From: Asanoa sp. WMMD1127
GTDB taxonomy: Bacteria; Actinomycetota; Actinomycetes; Mycobacteriales; Micromonosporaceae
Direction: 5' to 3'
Assembly: GCF_029626225.1 (NCBI RefSeq)
Contig: NZ_JARUBP010000001.1
Span: forward strand, 1,116,001 to 1,180,000
DNA: 64,000 nt
Shown: piece by piece, positions 7,989-17,444 of the stretch
Layout: every line of letters starts with the position of its first letter
Position numbering within the stretch: the stretch's first letter is position 1
Notes under the pieces: model-generated
Seen by the model: the letters and a program-made list of their open reading frames with translations, nothing else
What the model was told of the DNA's origin: nothing
Database searches by the model: none
Translations under genes and position numbers: made by a program

Positions 7989-9017
7989 TCAAAGCATGGA
8001 AAGGTGGACGTGGTTGGTGTGGTCGGCGGCCGGGCTGCCACCGCCGCTGTAGGACTTCCATCCCGTGCCGGGCATCCAGATCCGGCGGTACCAGATGACG
8101 TACATGACGCCGAGCGCGTTGGCGTTCTTGATGAAGTAGGACGCCAGGTTGTCGCCGTAGGTCTTGTCGCCGCCGGTCGCGCTGCGGTCCTGGAAGCCGC
8201 CGGCGGCGGCCGAGAAGTCGCAGGCCCGGCCCTTGGGATGCTCGCCGCCGCCACCGGAGCGATGGCACGAGGTGTAGCGCTTGAACCCGTCGGACTGCGC
8301 CTGGCGCAGCGCGTGCAGCGTGCGCGGCGTGATGCAGCCGCTGGCCGGGGTCGGGTCGTCGACCGAGCACGACTCGGAGGGCCACGAGCCGTCGGAGTTG
8401 CGCGGCGCGGGCTTGGCGGCCGGCGAGTTGGGGTTGATGTAGCCGGCGGTGGTCACGCCGCCGCCGACGCTGCGCAGGGCCCGCTCCGCGTCTTCCTTGC
8501 GCTTCTTGAGCGTCGCGACCTGCTTCTGCTGCTCGCGGACCTCGGCGTCGAGCGCGGCCTTGGCCTGCTGCGCCGCTTCATGGGCGGCCTCGTAGCCGCG
8601 CAGGGCGCCGGCGTCGCGCTGGGTCATCAGGTCGAGGCTCTCGGCCCGGGCCATGAAGTCGTCCGGCGAGTCGCTGCTGAGCAGCGCCGAGATGGCGGTC
8701 AGCCGGCCCGTGCGGTAGGACTCGACAGCCAGCGCGCCGACCTGGGTGCGCATGACGTCGGCCCGCAGGTCGAGCTCGCGCACCTCTTTGTTGAGCCGGA
8801 ACGCGCGCTTGCGCGAGTTGTCGAGCTTGCGCTGCGCCTCGATCTGGCCCTTGGCCGCGGCCTCGAGGGTGTCCCGCAGCTTCTTCTCGTCGTTTTCCTT
8901 GGGTGCGGGATTCGGCGCGGCGTGCGCGCCGGTGGGAGCACCGACCGCGACCACCACGGCCGCGAGCAACGCGGCGAGCAGCGCCCGCCACCGGTGTCGC
9001 GTAACCGTCCGAGGCAC
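7989..9017 (-). CDS. Secreted coiled-coil protein with ARB_07466-like C-terminal domain
   Basis: 342 residues with a signal peptide ending at AHA-AP near residue 34. Residues 40-195 are charged heptad-rich coiled coil (EKKLRDTLEAAAKGQIE, EVREQQKQVATLKKRKEDA) like the N-terminal arms of NlpC/P60 and M23 wall hydrolases. The C-terminal 120 residues contain YTSCHRSGGGGEHPKGRACDF, YGDNLA and HTNHVHLS, the pattern of ARB_07466-like domains, which are distant relatives of the VanY/M15 D,D-peptidases (H...D...H-x-H metal site). A role in septal or side-wall peptidoglycan turnover is likely but unproven. GTG start at 9017 was chosen for its GGAAGGGA element. Confidence 0.85.
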   Translation of the reverse strand: MPRTVTRHRWRALLAALLAAVVVAVGAPTGAHAAPNPAPKENDEKKLRDTLEAAAKGQIEAQRKLDNSRKRAFRLNKEVRELDLRADVMRTQVGALAVESYRTGRLTAISALLSSDSPDDFMARAESLDLMTQRDAGALRGYEAAHEAAQQAKAALDAEVREQQKQVATLKKRKEDAERALRSVGGGVTTAGYINPNSPAAKPAPRNSDGSWPSESCSVDDPTPASGCITPRTLHALRQAQSDGFKRYTSCHRSGGGGEHPKGRACDFSAAAGGFQDRSATGGDKTYGDNLASYFIKNANALGVMYVIWYRRIWMPGTGWKSYSGGGSPAADHTNHVHLSML

Positions 9018-9116
9018 TGCGATTCCCTTCCGTCACAATGGTTCCCCCGCTGGCCGCCGGACAGCGTACCCGATCAGGCGGGCTGCGGGGTTACCGCGAA
9101 ATGTGGTGACGGAAGG

Positions 9117-9926
9117 TCACGGGATGAGTGCGCTCGCGACGGTATCCCATGTGGACTCGTCGATGGCCGCCAGCAGGCCCTGGCCGGGTTCCGGCGTGAC
9201 CGCGTAGTCCGCGCCGTCGAGCCGCCGGACGACGCCGCCGGCCTCGCGCACGAGCAGCGCGCCCGGCGCGTGGTCCCATGGCCAGGTGCGCCAGAACATG
9301 GTGAACTGCTGCCCGCCGGCGACCAGGTCCAGGTATTCGCGGCCGGCACAACGCTGACCGGCGGACACCTCGCCCAACCGGGACTGGCCGCGCTCCACCT
9401 TGGCCTTGAGGTCCGCCGGGTAGTAGGTAGCGGGCGCGACGCCGCGGAGCTGGTCGGCCGGCAGCGGCGGCGCCGGTTCGACGCGGGCGCCGTCGAGGAA
9501 CGCACCCTGGCCGGCGACGGCGTGCCCCATCAGGTCGTCGACCGGGTCGTAGATCCACGAGGCGACCAGGCCGGTCTTGTCCAGCAACGCCACCATCAGG
9601 CAGAACGGCCCGCTGCCGCTGGCGTAGTTGGCGGTGCCGTCGATCGGGTCGACGATCCACGTCGGTGCGTCGCCGCCCAGCCGCCCGAGCAGCGCCGAGT
9701 CGGCCGCGTAGGCCTCCTCGCCGACCACGACCGACCTAGGCAGCAGGTCGAGCAGGCCCGCGGTGAGCACCTCCTCGGACCGGCGGTCGGCGACGGTGAC
9801 CACCTCGCCGGGGCCCTTCTCGCTGATCTCCGAAGCCTGCAGATGCCGGTAGGACGGCAGGACGACGGTGGCGGCGGTCTCCCGCACCAGCGCGTCGACC
9901 TGGGCGCCGAGTTGAGCGTCGATCAC
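9117..9926 (-). CDS. Inositol monophosphatase family phosphatase
   Basis: 269 residues with the metal-dependent phosphatase signatures of the IMPase/FIG family: GEEAYAADS (metal Glu) and WIVDPIDGTANYASG (metal Asp pair and Thr), followed near the C-terminus by WPWDHAPGALLVREAGG. Substrates in actinomycetes include inositol phosphate, histidinol phosphate and 3'-phosphoadenosine phosphate; the sequence alone does not decide. GTG at 9926 was chosen because AGGA sits 6 bases upstream and because it starts just after the stop codon of the upstream response-regulator gene, so the gene probably belongs to the same transcript as the signalling genes at 9.9-13.2 kb. Confidence 0.9.
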   Translation of the reverse strand: MIDAQLGAQVDALVRETAATVVLPSYRHLQASEISEKGPGEVVTVADRRSEEVLTAGLLDLLPRSVVVGEEAYAADSALLGRLGGDAPTWIVDPIDGTANYASGSGPFCLMVALLDKTGLVASWIYDPVDDLMGHAVAGQGAFLDGARVEPAPPLPADQLRGVAPATYYPADLKAKVERGQSRLGEVSAGQRCAGREYLDLVAGGQQFTMFWRTWPWDHAPGALLVREAGGVVRRLDGADYAVTPEPGQGLLAAIDESTWDTVASALIP

Positions 9927-9933
9927 GAAATTC

Positions 9934-10386
9934 CTAGTTGCGAGGGGGCAGCTTGACCACACTGACGAAGAACTCGTCGATCTGGCGTACGACCGAGATG
10001 AACCGTTCGAAGTCGACGGGCTTGGTGACGTAGGCGTTGGCGTGCAGCTGGTAGCTGCGCAGGATGTCCTCGTCGGCGGCGGACGTGGTCAGCACCACGA
10101 CCGGGATCCGGCAGAGGTCGTCGTCCTTCTTGATCTCCGCCAGCACCTCGCGGCCGTCCCGCCGGGGCAGGTTGAGGTCGAGCAGGATCAGGTCGGGCGC
10201 GACGGCGTCGGCATATTTGCCCTCGCGGCGCAGGTAGGCCAGCGCCTCGGCGCCGTCGGACACCACGGTCAGCCGGTTGCGCAGCTTGTGCTCCTCGAAC
10301 GCCTCCTGCGTCATGAGCACGTCGCCGGGGTCGTCCTCGACGAGGAGCACCTCGATGGGGCTCTTGCCGTCGGCTGGAGCCGTCAT
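9934..10386 (-). CDS. Single-domain response regulator (Rcp1-like)
   Basis: 150 residues, a receiver domain with no output domain. It has the acidic pair in LLVEDDPGD, phospho-acceptor Asp in [13 protein letters not shown], Thr in [12 protein letters not shown] and Lys in AYVTKPVDF. The sequence style ([20 protein letters not shown]) is that of Rcp1/CheY-like partners of CHASE- or phytochrome-type histidine kinases. Its ATG overlaps the stop of the histidine kinase gene upstream, so the two are translationally coupled and are very probably cognate. With no DNA-binding domain it must act through protein contacts or serve as a phosphate sink. Confidence 0.95.
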   Translation of the reverse strand: MTAPADGKSPIEVLLVEDDPGDVLMTQEAFEEHKLRNRLTVVSDGAEALAYLRREGKYADAVAPDLILLDLNLPRRDGREVLAEIKKDDDLCRIPVVVLTTSAADEDILRSYQLHANAYVTKPVDFERFISVVRQIDEFFVSVVKLPPRN

Positions 10387-12008
10387 GCCGCCACTTCCTT
10401 TACGCCCGTCGTGTCATGAGTGGGTTCGGCCTGCGCGGGTGCCTGGTCCGCGGCCGGGGTGCCGTCGTCCTCGTCGCCCGGGGCTTCGGCGACCACCGGG
10501 AGGGTGAACCGGATGGCCGTGCCCTCGGCGACGTCGGTGTCGACCCAGATCCGCCCACCGTGATATTCGACGATCTTCTTGGCGATCGCCAGCCCGATCC
10601 CGGTGCCCGGGTACGCGTCCTTGGAGTGCAGCCGCTGGAAGATGACGAAGATCTTGTCGGCGAACTCGGGCTCGACGCCGATGCCGTTGTCGGCGCAGCT
10701 GATCTCCCACTCGTCGCCGATCCGGCGTGCGGAGACCTCGACCCGCGGCGGTACGCCCGGTCGGCGGAACTTGATCGAGTTGCTGACCAGGTTGGTCAGC
10801 AGGTTCGTCAGCAGCGCCTCTTCGCCGAGCACCGTGGGCAGGTCGTGGAAGACGAGCTCGCCGCCGGCGTACTCCCGTGCGTTCTCGGTCTGGCTGCTGA
10901 CCTCGGTCATCACCCGGTCGAGGTCGACCTCGGTGAAGCCGCTGGTGATCCGGCCGATGCGGGAGAACGCCAGCAGATCGTTGATCAGGCGCTGCATGCG
11001 CTGGGCTCCGTCGACCGCGAACGCGATGTATTGATCGGCCCGCTCGTCGAGCTGCCCGGCGTAGCGGCGCTGCAGCAGCTGGCAGAAGCTGGCCACCTTG
11101 CGCAGCGGCTCCTGCAGGTCGTGGGAGGCGACGTAGGCGAACTGCTCCAGGTCGCGGTTGGACCGGATCAGCTCCTCGGCCTGTCGCTGCAGCTGGCCGT
11201 TGACCCACTCGATGCGCTCCCGTGCGGCGCCGACCTCGGCCAGGTCGGCCGCGATCTGCTGGCGCATCGCGTCGATGTCGTCGGCGAGCCGGCTCAGCTC
11301 CGGCGGACCGGTGCCGGTGATCTTCCGCTGGTAGTCGCCGGTCCGGACCCCGCGGACCTGGTCGGCGAGCTGGGTGACCGGGCCGATCACCACCCGGTTG
11401 AGCGACAGCAGCAGGGCGACGCCGGCCACGATGATCACCGCGGCCGCGACGACCAGCAGGAACACCAGCGTGTTGCCGGTCGAGCGAGCCTTCTCGGCGC
11501 CCTCTTCGCGAATTTTGAAGATCATCGACTGCAGCTCGTCGAGCGACGCGCGGATCTCGTCGAACCGGGTGCGGGCCTGCTCGTTGATCGCGGCCTGGGC
11601 CGCGGCCTGGTCGGGGGCCGTCAGCACCCGCTCGGCCACGGCCGACCGCCACGCCGCCGCCTGCTCCTGCACCCGGTCGAGCTGGCGACCGATGTCGGGA
11701 TCGTCGCCGAGCAGCGGCCGCATGCCGGCGACCAGCTGCTTCTCCAGCTCCAGACCGTTGGTGTAGGGCACGAGGTCGCCCCGGTCGAGGCTGACCGCGT
11801 AGCCGCGGATGCCGGTCTCCTGGTCGACGAGCGCGGTCTGCAGGCTCTCGGCGTTGGCCCGCAGCGGGCCGGTCTTGTTGAGCAGGGTGTCGAGATGGTT
11901 GCGGTTCTGCGCGGCGACGGCGGCCGCGATGACCGCGAGCAGCATGAGGACGACGCCGACCACCGCGGTCAGCGTCACCACCCGACGCCGGAGGGTCCAG
12001 TTGTTCAC
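10383..12008 (-). CDS. Sensor histidine kinase, CHASE3-HAMP-HisKA type
   Basis: 541 residues. Two transmembrane helices flank an extracellular helical region (about 35-180; [25 protein letters not shown] is the CHASE3 signature). A HAMP linker ([20 protein letters not shown]) follows, then HisKA with the phospho-acceptor in [14 protein letters not shown] and a GHKL ATPase with N-box [10 protein letters not shown]1 [10 protein letters not shown] and G2 [15 protein letters not shown] start at 12008 overlaps the stop of the phosphatase gene upstream and its own stop overlaps the start of the receiver gene. The trio is thus a tightly packed phosphorelay operon. Signal unknown. Confidence 0.95.
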   Translation of the reverse strand: MNNWTLRRRVVTLTAVVGVVLMLLAVIAAAVAAQNRNHLDTLLNKTGPLRANAESLQTALVDQETGIRGYAVSLDRGDLVPYTNGLELEKQLVAGMRPLLGDDPDIGRQLDRVQEQAAAWRSAVAERVLTAPDQAAAQAAINEQARTRFDEIRASLDELQSMIFKIREEGAEKARSTGNTLVFLLVVAAAVIIVAGVALLLSLNRVVIGPVTQLADQVRGVRTGDYQRKITGTGPPELSRLADDIDAMRQQIAADLAEVGAARERIEWVNGQLQRQAEELIRSNRDLEQFAYVASHDLQEPLRKVASFCQLLQRRYAGQLDERADQYIAFAVDGAQRMQRLINDLLAFSRIGRITSGFTEVDLDRVMTEVSSQTENAREYAGGELVFHDLPTVLGEEALLTNLLTNLVSNSIKFRRPGVPPRVEVSARRIGDEWEISCADNGIGVEPEFADKIFVIFQRLHSKDAYPGTGIGLAIAKKIVEYHGGRIWVDTDVAEGTAIRFTLPVVAEAPGDEDDGTPAADQAPAQAEPTHDTTGVKEVAA

Positions 12009-13231
12009 CGGCCACCGCCGGCGCTGACCAGCAGCATCGCCACGTCGTCGGAGAGCGCGCCGCCGTTGCCGTCCTCGGCCCGGCCGACCAGCCAGCCGGG
12101 CAGGTCGGCGAGCGGCACGTCGCGGGCCGCCTCGACCAGCTCCACGAGGCCCGGCACGTCGAGCCGTTCGTCGCCCGCCCCCACGCGCCCCTCGATGAGG
12201 CCGTCGGTATACATCAGCAGGGACCAGTCATCGCTGTCGAACTCCAGGTCATAGGCCCGCGGTGGGCGAGGCGCGACGCCGAGGAGCAGGCCACCGGGCG
12301 CCGGTACGGGTGCGACCCTACCGTTGCTGAACAGCAAAGGCGGCGGATGGCCCGCCAGCCGCACGGTCGCCCGGTTGGCCCGCAGGTCGACCCGGACGGT
12401 GGCGACCGTGGTGAACGTCTCGGGCAGCCGCCGCTCGCTGATCAACACCTGCTCCAGGGCGGGCAGCACCGCGTCGTCGGGCACCCGGGCCAGCACCAGC
12501 GCCCGCCAGGCGACCCGGAGCATCACGCCGAGCGCGGCCTCGTCGGCGCCGTGGCCGCAGACGTCGCCGACGATCAGGTCCACCCGGTCGGGCGTGCTCT
12601 GCACCACGTCGTAGAAGTCGCCGCCGATCAGCGCCGCGTGCCGGCCGGGCCGATAGAAGGGATGCACCCGGATGCGCTCGGTCTCCATCAGCGGCCGGGG
12701 CAACAGGCCGCGCTCCAGCCGGGCCGACTCGGCCTGGCGCAGCTCGACCTCGCGCAACCGCAGCGCGTCCTCGTCGGCCCGCTTGCGCTCGACCGCGTAA
12801 CGCAGCGCCCGGGTCAGCAGGACGCCGTCGACCTGGCCCTTGACCAGGTAGTCCTGCGCGCCCTCGGCGACCGCGACCACGCCCAGGTGCTCGTCCTGGC
12901 GGCCGGTGAGCACGCAGACCGCGGCGCCGGCCGAGAGGGCGAGCACCTGGCGGAGGCCGTCGAGCCCCTGCGCGTCGGGCAGGCCGAGATCGAGCAGGAT
13001 GCAGTCGGCGCCGGCCATCAGTGGGCGCGCCTCAGCGAGGCTCTTCGCGTTGACCAGGTCGACGGCCGCGTCCGCCTCGTCGAGCAACTCGCTGACCAGG
13101 AACGCGTCGGCGTCGTCGTCTTCGATGAGCAGGACGTGCAGCCGCTGGGCGGCGGACCGGTCCCGCGGCACGGGCTGGGGCGGCACCGCCGCAGGCGGCG
13201 CCGCGACGGCCGCCGCGCGCTGCTCGGTCAC
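12005..13231 (-). CDS. Response regulator with SpoIIE/PP2C phosphatase output
   Basis: 408 residues. An N-terminal receiver domain carries LLIEDDDADAF, phospho-acceptor Asp in CILLDLGLPDAQG, and Lys in DYLVKGQ. A helical linker (RLREVELRQAESARLERGLLP) leads to a SpoIIE-type PPM phosphatase with metal-site motifs GGDFYDVV, VGDVCGHGADEA and SDDVAML. Such REC-SpoIIE proteins (RsbU/RssB-like) dephosphorylate anti-sigma-factor antagonists in partner switching; the antagonist is not in this window. GTG at 13231 is preferred over longer readings because GAGGG lies upstream. It is the first gene of the operon that continues with the histidine kinase and single receiver. Confidence 0.93.
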   Translation of the reverse strand: MTEQRAAAVAAPPAAVPPQPVPRDRSAAQRLHVLLIEDDDADAFLVSELLDEADAAVDLVNAKSLAEARPLMAGADCILLDLGLPDAQGLDGLRQVLALSAGAAVCVLTGRQDEHLGVVAVAEGAQDYLVKGQVDGVLLTRALRYAVERKRADEDALRLREVELRQAESARLERGLLPRPLMETERIRVHPFYRPGRHAALIGGDFYDVVQSTPDRVDLIVGDVCGHGADEAALGVMLRVAWRALVLARVPDDAVLPALEQVLISERRLPETFTTVATVRVDLRANRATVRLAGHPPPLLFSNGRVAPVPAPGGLLLGVAPRPPRAYDLEFDSDDWSLLMYTDGLIEGRVGAGDERLDVPGLVELVEAARDVPLADLPGWLVGRAEDGNGGALSDDVAMLLVSAGGGR

Positions 13232-13382
13232 GTCACCACCCTCTCGGTTCGGTCCTTGACCCACTGCACTGACCCCGCGAGGTGCAACCGTATGGCACCG
13301 TGCACCCACCGTGCCAGGCGGACCCGCCCGGGGTTCAACCCGTGGATCTAAGGTGTTCTCACTTTGCGCGAAGGAGGCCTGG

Positions 13383-15776
13383 GTGTCCGCTGGAGTTCAG
13401 GAGCCGAAGGCGGCCGTCCGGGAGGCCGCTGACAGGGCTTTTGCCCGACCCGCCCGCCGGGCGTTGACCGCCGTGGCCGCGCTCGTCGTGCTCGGCGCGA
13501 TCGGTGTCATCTCGTTACTCGACATCCGGCCGCCGGCGCCCGCGCCGGCCTCAGCGCCGGCCGACGCCTTCAGCGCCGACCGGGCCGCGGCCCACATCGA
13601 CACGGTCGCCGCCCGGACCCACGTAGCGGGGAGCGCCGCCAACGACACGGTGCGTGACTATCTCGTGCGTACGCTGTCGGGATTCGGACTGCGCACCTCG
13701 GTGCAGGACGCGGTCGGTGGCGAGGCCGGCGACCTCAGCGGGAGCGCGGGCGCGGCGGCCGTGGCGCACGTCCGCAACGTGGTCGCGGAGCTGCCGGGCA
13801 CCGCCCCGACCGGCACGGTGTTCCTGGTCGCGCACTACGACTCGGTGCAGGTCGGCCCCGGCGGCAACGACGACGGCGCGGGCACGTCGTCGATCCTGGA
13901 AACCGCCCGGGCGCTCGCCCAGGGCCCCGCGCCGCGCAACAACGTGGTGTTCGTGCTGACCGACGCCGAGGAGGCGTGCCTGTGCGGCGCGCGTACGTTC
14001 GCCGCCTCCCACGCCCAGGCCGCCAACGGTGGCGTCGCGCTCAACCTCGAGGCCCGCGGCAGCACCGGCCCCGTGATCATGTTCGAGACCTCGCGCGACA
14101 ACGCGAAGCTGGTCGACGTCTTCGCCCGCTCGGCGCCGCACCCGGTCGGCACCTCGTTCGCGGTCGAGGTCTACCGGCTGCTGCCCAACGACACCGACTT
14201 CACCGCGTTCCTCGACGAAGGCTTCGTCGGCCTGAACTCCGCCTACATCGACGGCGGCGCCGTCTATCACACGCCGCTGGACACGCCGGCCACCGTCGAC
14301 CGGCGCACGCTCCAGCAGCACGGCGACAACGCGCTCGGCCTGGTCCGCGCGTTCGGCGCGACGGACCTGGGCGCCCTGAAGGCCGGCGGCGACGCCACGT
14401 ACTTCCCGGTGCCCGGCACGCTGGTCGTCTACCCGGGCTGGCTGACCTGGCCGCTGGCCGGGCTCGCGCTGCTCGCGGTGCTCGCCCTGGCGGTGCTCAC
14501 CGTGCGCACCGGCCGGGCCTCGTGGGGTCGGCTGGCCGGCGGCTTCGGCCTGGCCCTGGTGCCGATCGTGGTGGCGCCACTCGCCGCCCAGCTGCTGTGG
14601 ACGCTGGTCACCGCGATCCGACCGGGGTACGCGTCGCTGCTCGACCCCTACCGCCCCGGCCTGTGGCGCCTCACCGTCGTCCTGCTCGCGGCGACGATCC
14701 TGCTCGCCTGGTACGCGCTGCTCCGCCGTCGTCTCGGCCCCGCCGCGCTGGCCGTCGGCGGGCTGGCCTGGCTCGCCGTCCTGGGCCTGGTGCTGGCCGC
14801 GCTGACTCCCGGCGGCTCCTACCTGGCCGCGCTGCCGGCGCTCGCCGCCGCCGTCGGTGGCCTGGTCGCGCTCCGGCTCCGCGGCGCCTGGGCGGTCGTC
14901 CCCCTCACGGCCGGCGCGGCGGTCGGCGTCGTCATCCTCGCCCCGACCGTGGTGCTGCTCTTCCCGGCGCTCGGCATGGCCATGGGCGGAGTCGGAGCGC
15001 TGTTCGCGACGCTGCTCGGCCTGGCCGCCCTGCCGGTGGTCGACCTGCTGCTCCCGGCCGCCGGTGGCCAGCGCGGGTTAGTCGCGCTGCGGGCCCGGCG
15101 CCTCGGCCTGGGCGTGCCGGTGCTCGCCCTCGTGGCGACGCTGGCCGTCGGCGGCAGCGCGTTCGCGGTCGACCGCTTCGACCCGGCTCACCCGATTCCG
15201 ACCCACCTCATGTACGCGCTGGACGCCGACACCGGCCAGGCCCGCTGGGTCAGCAACGAGTCGGCACCCCAGTCCTGGACGGCCGGCTACGTGAAATCGG
15301 CCGAGCGCGTCGGCACGGCGTTCCCCGAGCTGGGCGACGAACCGCTGCAGACGGGCCCGGCGACGGCGGCCGACCTGCCACCGTCCACTGTGTCGGTGTT
15401 GGCGGACTCTGTTGCGGGCGCCGAACGGACGCTGCGCCTGAAGATCGTTCCTCAGCGCCCGGTCCGGCTGGCCGCCCTGCACGTCTCGGCCGCCGGCGCC
15501 GCGGTCTCCCGGGCGAGCGCGGGTGGCTTCGCGGTGCCGGTGGAGGAATCCGGCCCGTGGTCGTTCGGCCTGGTCTTCCACGCCCCGCCGGCGGACGGCT
15601 TCGAGGTGGAGCTCGTCCTGCGCCCGACCGGCAACGGCCCGGTCAGCATCCGGGTGGAGGACGGCAGCGATGGCCTCGAGAGCCTGCCGGGCTTCCGCCC
15701 ACGCCCGCCGGGCGTCGGCGTGGTCGGCAGCCACAGCTCCGAACTGGTCCTGGTGGCCAAGACCCACACCTTCTGA
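13383..15776 (+). CDS. Membrane-anchored M28 family metallopeptidase
   Basis: 797 residues. A first transmembrane segment at about 27-46 places an M28 zinc aminopeptidase domain outside: His151 and Asp153 in VAHYDSVQ, Asp163/164 in GGNDDGAG, the catalytic/metal pair Glu196-Glu197 in DAEEACLCG, and a late His in VYHTPLDT. The second half holds about seven or eight hydrophobic helices, then a soluble C-terminal beta-rich domain. This layout resembles the eukaryotic ERMP1-type membrane M28 peptidases and many actinobacterial homologues. GTG start at 13383 was chosen for the AAGGAGG at 13371-13377. A TTA leucine codon at 15078 is in frame. Substrate unknown. Confidence 0.92.
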   Translation: MSAGVQEPKAAVREAADRAFARPARRALTAVAALVVLGAIGVISLLDIRPPAPAPASAPADAFSADRAAAHIDTVAARTHVAGSAANDTVRDYLVRTLSGFGLRTSVQDAVGGEAGDLSGSAGAAAVAHVRNVVAELPGTAPTGTVFLVAHYDSVQVGPGGNDDGAGTSSILETARALAQGPAPRNNVVFVLTDAEEACLCGARTFAASHAQAANGGVALNLEARGSTGPVIMFETSRDNAKLVDVFARSAPHPVGTSFAVEVYRLLPNDTDFTAFLDEGFVGLNSAYIDGGAVYHTPLDTPATVDRRTLQQHGDNALGLVRAFGATDLGALKAGGDATYFPVPGTLVVYPGWLTWPLAGLALLAVLALAVLTVRTGRASWGRLAGGFGLALVPIVVAPLAAQLLWTLVTAIRPGYASLLDPYRPGLWRLTVVLLAATILLAWYALLRRRLGPAALAVGGLAWLAVLGLVLAALTPGGSYLAALPALAAAVGGLVALRLRGAWAVVPLTAGAAVGVVILAPTVVLLFPALGMAMGGVGALFATLLGLAALPVVDLLLPAAGGQRGLVALRARRLGLGVPVLALVATLAVGGSAFAVDRFDPAHPIPTHLMYALDADTGQARWVSNESAPQSWTAGYVKSAERVGTAFPELGDEPLQTGPATAADLPPSTVSVLADSVAGAERTLRLKIVPQRPVRLAALHVSAAGAAVSRASAGGFAVPVEESGPWSFGLVFHAPPADGFEVELVLRPTGNGPVSIRVEDGSDGLESLPGFRPRPPGVGVVGSHSSELVLVAKTHTF

Positions 15777-15790
15777 CCGCCGCCCGCGCG

Positions 15791-15826
15791 AAGGCCCCGC
15801 GGCCGGTTTCTCGGCGGCGGGGCCTT
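15791..15826. terminator. Bidirectional hairpin terminator
   Basis: A 10-bp perfect stem (15791-15800 with 15817-15826) lies between the convergent stops of the M28 peptidase (15776) and the surface protein gene (15837). Confidence 0.7.
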
Positions 15827-15836
15827 CCCGGTGGGG

Positions 15837-17111
15837 TCAGGCGGCGCGGTGGCGGCCGGCCAGGCGTGGGGTGCGGCGGCGTCGGCGGTGGAGCAGGGCC
15901 ATGCCGAGGGCGGCGATGGCGAAGGCGACGGCGATCGCGGCCAGCCGGTAGACGTTGGCGCCGGCCACCAGCTTGTCGTCGTCGGACCGCAGGGTGACCA
16001 CCGACGGTGCGCCGCTCGCGTCCGGTCCGGCGGCGGCGCCGTGCTCCGCGGTCGCCACGGGCGCGAGGGTGGCGACGTTCTCGCTGTCGGCCGTCGTCGC
16101 CGAGCCCCAGCCGCTGGCGTTGAGGCCGGTCGCCGGGTTGATCTGCGAGGTGACCGGGCTCGCCGTCGGGGTCTCGCCGAGGCTGCCGCTGTCACCGTAC
16201 GAGCCGGAGTCGCCGTACGAGCCCGAGTCACCGTACGAGCCGGAGTCGCCGTAGGAGCCGTAGGCGCCGCTGTCGCCCACTCCGCCCTCGTAGCCGGGCG
16301 CCGGTCCCGGGTCGTAGTACGCGCTGCCGTCGTCGCCGAACACCGCTCCCGGGTCGCTTGGCAACACGCCGCCGTCGTACGCCTGACCGTTGTCGTCGTA
16401 ACCGCCGTTGCCGAGCACCGTGCCGTCGTCGAGCACCGTGCCGGGCACGACACCGTCGCCGACCGGGCCGTCGGAATAGCCCACCCCGGTGTCGGCGGCG
16501 ACCGGCGGCGGCGCCGCAGGGACCGGGTCCGCACCGGGCTGGCCGACCGGCGTCGCGCTCGGCGTGGGCGTCGGTGTCGGCGAAGGCGTCGGAGTGGGCG
16601 TGGGCGTCGGGGTCGGTGACGGCGGCGCGACGGCCGCCGACACGGGCTCGATCACCGGCGTCGCGGTGCCGCTCGCCGCGGCCGCGGGGCAGGTGTGCGC
16701 CAGCCTGACATGGCGGGCCGTACCCGTGATGCCGGCGACCGCCTCGGTCAGCCGCCATCCGCGCTCGACCGCGAGCCAGGCTCGACCCCCCACGATGCCG
16801 CCGCCGGCGCCGGGCAGCTCACGGGTCGCCGCGCGCCGGTCGAGCGTGGTGAAGGTCGCCGCGAGGGAGGCGATGTCGCCGGTCCGCGCCCGCTCACCGG
16901 GCAGTTCGAAGACCCAGACATCCGCGTCGGCGTACGGGCCGCCGCCCACCTCGGCGGCGCAGTCCTGGCTGCCGAACGTGGCGGCGGTGGTGGGCACGCT
17001 GGTCGGCAACACGTTGACGTACATCTCCGCATTGGCCACCGTCGGCAGCGCGAGCCCGAGCCCGCCACCCAACGCCACCGCCAGGACCGCACGCAGCGAT
17101 CGTCCCCTCAT
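15837..17111 (-). CDS. Thr/Pro-rich secreted protein with C-terminal membrane anchor
   Basis: 424 residues. It has a signal peptide (LALPTVANA-E near residue 28), an N-terminal folded region of about 140 residues with two or three Cys, then a long low-complexity stalk: a PTPTPTPTP block, Asp/Gly/Tyr-rich sequence and five tandem copies of a six-residue unit (SYGDSG). A C-terminal hydrophobic helix (LAAIAVAFAIAALGMALLH) is followed by RRRRR, the arrangement of a stalked, membrane- or wall-anchored surface protein; no clear LPXTG is present. Start ATG 17111 follows GGGGAG. The function of the N-terminal domain is not recognised. The low-complexity stalk is probably glycosylated, by analogy with other Thr-Pro repeats. 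Confidence 0.8.
   Translation of the reverse strand: MRGRSLRAVLAVALGGGLGLALPTVANAEMYVNVLPTSVPTTAATFGSQDCAAEVGGGPYADADVWVFELPGERARTGDIASLAATFTTLDRRAATRELPGAGGGIVGGRAWLAVERGWRLTEAVAGITGTARHVRLAHTCPAAAASGTATPVIEPVSAAVAPPSPTPTPTPTPTPSPTPTPTPSATPVGQPGADPVPAAPPPVAADTGVGYSDGPVGDGVVPGTVLDDGTVLGNGGYDDNGQAYDGGVLPSDPGAVFGDDGSAYYDPGPAPGYEGGVGDSGAYGSYGDSGSYGDSGSYGDSGSYGDSGSLGETPTASPVTSQINPATGLNASGWGSATTADSENVATLAPVATAEHGAAAGPDASGAPSVVTLRSDDDKLVAGANVYRLAAIAVAFAIAALGMALLHRRRRRTPRLAGRHRAA
16177..16266. repeat. 18-bp tandem repeat in surface protein gene
   Basis: Five in-frame 18-bp units encode the repeated hexapeptide of the stalk. Units at 16195, 16213, 16231 and 16249 differ by one to three bases; the one at 16177 is more diverged. 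Copy number may vary between strains. Confidence 0.85.
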
Positions 17112-17189
17112 TCCGCTCCCCCGAATCAGACATGAGACGCACCCATGTGCGATCGTGCCCGATTCGCGGACAAAAAGCGGCTTTTTCTC

Positions 17190-17444
17190 TCACTTCCAGC
17201 GAAAATGGACGAACAGCCGCCCGAAGTTCTTCGAGTCCTTCTCGACCCGGTGATAGAGCTGCTTGACGTCCTTCTGGTCGAGGAACCGCAGCACCTTCTT
17301 CTTCAGCGCGCCGGACCCCTTGCCGGGGATGATCTCGACGAGGGTGGCCTTCTTGGCCACGGCCTCGTCGATGATCCCGCGGAGCGCCTTGTCGATGTCG
17401 GAGCCGCGGTTGTAGATGTCGTGCAGATCGAGCTTGAGCTTCAC
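17190..17444 (-). CDS. Small Smr-domain protein
   Basis: 84 residues, matching a stand-alone Smr (small MutS-related) domain: N-terminal LDLHDIY in place of the common LDLHG, then VEIIPGKGSGALKKKVL, the conserved glycine loop (usually H/TGKGSG). Smr domains nick or bind nucleic acids and in recent work cut mRNA on collided ribosomes; single-domain versions in actinomycetes are not characterised. The GTG start overlaps the stop of the TPR gene upstream (GTGA), so the two are co-translated. Confidence 0.88.
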   Translation of the reverse strand: MKLKLDLHDIYNRGSDIDKALRGIIDEAVAKKATLVEIIPGKGSGALKKKVLRFLDQKDVKQLYHRVEKDSKNFGRLFVHFRWK

